The notes under the pieces: model-generated
The model's database searches: none
What the model was told of the DNA's origin: nothing
The model's input: only the letters and a program-made list of their open reading frames with translations
Shown here: positions 8,473 to 10,256 of the stretch, piece after piece
How positions within the stretch are numbered: position 1 is the stretch's first letter
Layout: the number at the start of each line of letters is the position of its first letter
Position numbers and translations under genes: made by a program
NCBI GenBank assembly: GCA_044464175.1
Contig: JBIQLO010000145.1
Location: forward strand, 1 to 10,256
DNA length: 10,256 nt
Direction of reading: 5' to 3'
From: JBIQLO01 sp044464175
GTDB lineage: Bacteria > Planctomycetota > Phycisphaerae > Tepidisphaerales > Tepidisphaeraceae

Positions 8473-10256
8473 TCACAGGCCGCTGTCGGTCACCCGTAGT
8501 ACTTCGTCAATCGTGGTCAGTCCCTTCATCACTTTTTCAAAGCCATCGGCCCGGAGGGTGACTAGGCCGCGCTCGCGACAGAGCTTTCTGAGTTCTGTGA
8601 CGTTTGGGTTGCGGGTCACCAGGTCGCGCATGGAGTCGTCCATGACCAATAATTCGTAGATGCCCAGCCGCCCGGTGTGGCCGGTTTTGCGGCATTTGTC
8701 GCACCCTTTGCCGCGGAAGGCCTGGGTGGAGTCAAAACCCTGGAGCGTGAGGAACTCCTTCATCTCATCGCTGGGGGTGTATTGCTCGCGGCAATGAGGG
8801 CAGATTCGCCGGACCAGCCGCTGGGCCAGAATGCAGTTGACGGCAGAGGCGATCAGGTACGGCTCGACGCCGATGTTGATCAGGCGCGTGATGGAGCTGG
8901 GGGCGTCGTTGGTGTGGAGCGTACTGAGGACCAGGTGGCCGGTCAAAGATGCCTGCACGGCGATGCGGGCGGTTTCGGCATCGCGGATTTCACCCAGCAT
9001 CACCACGTCCGGATCCTGTCGCAGGAGCGAGCGGAGGGCGGCCGCGAAGGTCATGCCGATTTTCTCATGCACCTGCACCTGATTGGCGGCCGGCAGATGG
9101 TATTCAATGGGATCTTCGACGGTGGAGATATTCAGCTTATTGCCATCCATGCAACGGAGGCTGGAATAGAGCGTGGTGGTTTTGCCGCTGCCGGTGGGGC
9201 CGGTGACGAGGATGATGCCGTGGGGCTCCTCCACCTGTTTTTTCCAGATGGTCAGGACATTGTCGGAAAAGCCCAGGTCCTCCAGCGGCACGTTGATGGA
9301 GCGGTTGTCCAGAATGCGGACCACCACCTTCTCTCCGTTGGCCGTGGGGAGGGTGCTCATGCGCAGGTCCACCTTGCGGTCATGCACCACCGCGCGGATG
9401 CGCCCATCCTGGGGCAGCCGCCGCTCGGATATGTCCAAGTTGGCCATGATCTTCATGCGCGAGACGATGGCCGCGTGCATGTGGTGGGGGGGATTCATCG
9501 CCTCAAAGAGGATGCCGTCGATGCGGTAGCGCACCTTCAGCCCTTTTTCCTTGGGCTCGATGTGGATGTCGCTGGCACCCTGCTTGATGGCGTCGAAGAT
9601 CAGGTAATTGACAAAGCGGATGATGGGCGACTCGCTGCCCATCTTCTCCAGGTCGGCGACATCGTCCTTGGCCGACGACTGGACGAGCTGGATGTCGTCA
9701 TCGGCGATGTCCTTGATGATCTCATCGACCTGCACATCGCTGTTGCCGCTGGCCAGCTGCTCGATAACCCGGTTGATATCGCCTCCGGCCGCCGCGACGA
9801 TCCGCACGGGCTTTTTAACCCGGCGCCTGACCTCATCCAGCAGAAAGACGTTGGTGGGGTCGCTCATGCCGACCACCAGCGTCCCATCCTCCATCCTCAG
9901 GGGCATCACGCCCTGCTTGCGAATGTAGTCCACCGGCAGCAGCTCAAAGGCGGCGGGGTCCACCGTCTGCTTCTGGGGCGTTTCAAAGGGAATGCCCAGC
10001 GTCCGGGCCAATGCCGAGAGGATCTCCCCCTCCCCGGCGGCGTTCATGGTCAGGAGAATCTGCGCCAGGCTCTTGGCGGGCGTCTGGGCCTGCACGGCGC
10101 GCGCCTGGGCCAGCTGCTCCTCGGTGATCTGCCCGCGCTCCAGCAGCAGCGCCTCGACGCTTTGGCGGCTGGAGGACTCATCGGGACGCCAGAGCTGGTC
10201 CAGGCCCGGCAGCGGCTCAGCGAGCGACTGGGCGGCGGAGGGGGGTGAGGTCGTGC
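8473..10256 (-). CDS. pilB: PilB/GspE-type pilus assembly ATPase (5' end outside window)
   Basis: This is the cytoplasmic ATPase that powers pilin polymerisation through the PilC platform. The frame is open without a stop to the right edge, so the true start lies beyond 10256; 593 residues are visible. The N-terminal part (E-A-L-L-L-E-R-G-Q-I-T-E-E-Q-L, visible residues 36-50, continuing to about 160) is a GspE/MshE N-terminal domain. The catalytic part follows with SDIHIEP (about 228-234), Walker A GPTGSGKT (352-359), Asp box STVEDPIEY (377-385), Walker B VVMLGEIRD (417-425) and His box TGHLVLSTLHT (438-448). Two Cys pairs, C-P-H-C (485-488) and C-D-K-C (518-521), form the zinc-binding element of PilB/GspE. 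The N-terminal acidic stretch at about 178-205 is long and polar. A GTG at 10095 was not chosen because homologous N-terminal sequence continues upstream of it. PilB is preferred over GspE because pilT follows directly. Confidence 0.93.
   Translation of the reverse strand, partial: TTSPPSAAQSLAEPLPGLDQLWRPDESSSRQSVEALLLERGQITEEQLAQARAVQAQTPAKSLAQILLTMNAAGEGEILSALARTLGIPFETPQKQTVDPAAFELLPVDYIRKQGVMPLRMEDGTLVVGMSDPTNVFLLDEVRRRVKKPVRIVAAAGGDINRVIEQLASGNSDVQVDEIIKDIADDDIQLVQSSAKDDVADLEKMGSESPIIRFVNYLIFDAIKQGASDIHIEPKEKGLKVRYRIDGILFEAMNPPHHMHAAIVSRMKIMANLDISERRLPQDGRIRAVVHDRKVDLRMSTLPTANGEKVVVRILDNRSINVPLEDLGFSDNVLTIWKKQVEEPHGIILVTGPTGSGKTTTLYSSLRCMDGNKLNISTVEDPIEYHLPAANQVQVHEKIGMTFAAALRSLLRQDPDVVMLGEIRDAETARIAVQASLTGHLVLSTLHTNDAPSSITRLINIGVEPYLIASAVNCILAQRLVRRICPHCREQYTPSDEMKEFLTLQGFDSTQAFRGKGCDKCRKTGHTGRLGIYELLVMDDSMRDLVTRNPNVTELRKLCRERGLVTLRADGFEKVMKGLTTIDEVLRVTDSGL

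Noticed and set aside
10093..10095. GTG at 10095 as the pilB start
   Set aside because: The frame continues open to the window edge and encodes further N-terminal GspE-like sequence upstream of it, so the gene begins outside the window.
8677..10248. Long open frame on the plus strand opposite pilB
   Set aside because: It has the same compositional cause; pilB on the minus strand has all catalytic motifs.

Overview
The window is a GC-rich, almost fully coding stretch of a Gram-negative-type bacterial genome. No gap between genes exceeds 90 bases. It holds the ends of two gene sets that run toward each other. No rRNA, tRNA, transposase or taxonomic marker is present. The pilin families, the high GC content and the heptanucleotide-periodic repeats resemble what I associate with Planctomycetota (perhaps Phycisphaerae-like), but this placement is a guess from style.

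Plus strand, 1-2512: a ferrous iron uptake (feo) unit. A stop codon at 19-21, probably from an upstream gene such as feoA, overlaps the feoB start. FeoB (752 aa, complete) is followed after 29 bases by a 68-aa FeoB-associated Cys-rich membrane protein.

Minus strand, 10256 down to 2502: a type IV pilus / type II secretion-like operon. In transcription order it reads: PilB/GspE-type assembly ATPase (5' end beyond the right edge), PilT retraction ATPase, PilC/GspF platform protein, then three pilin-like proteins: PilV/GspI-like, a large 746-aa PilX/GspK-like protein with an EF-hand loop and beta-helix-like stretches, and PilW/GspJ-like. The last gene overlaps the end of the feo unit tail to tail by 11 bases. 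PilB and PilT would power extension and retraction of a fibre built on PilC. The three pilin-like proteins would prime or cap the fibre, and the large one may carry a surface function. No major pilin, prepilin peptidase, PilM/N/O/P or secretin gene lies inside the window.

The most unusual feature is a set of heptanucleotide-phased repeats confined to the pil operon. Three loci (8389-8466, 7262-7322, 5340-5424) carry different heptamer sequences but share one design: 7-base units arranged as two inverted arms, so that each locus can fold into one long imperfect hairpin. Two fill the pilB-pilT and pilT-pilC gaps, directly before start codons that lack an ordinary ribosome binding site. The third encodes the N-terminal leader of the PilX-like protein. 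Shorter 7-base-phased tracts (5916-5943, 3124-3151) encode part of the leaders of the other two pilins, just before the prepilin cleavage motif. An A-rich, octamer-like insert (618-686) lies in the cytoplasmic linker of FeoB. The closest precedent I know is the heptanucleotide STRR repeats of heterocystous cyanobacteria.
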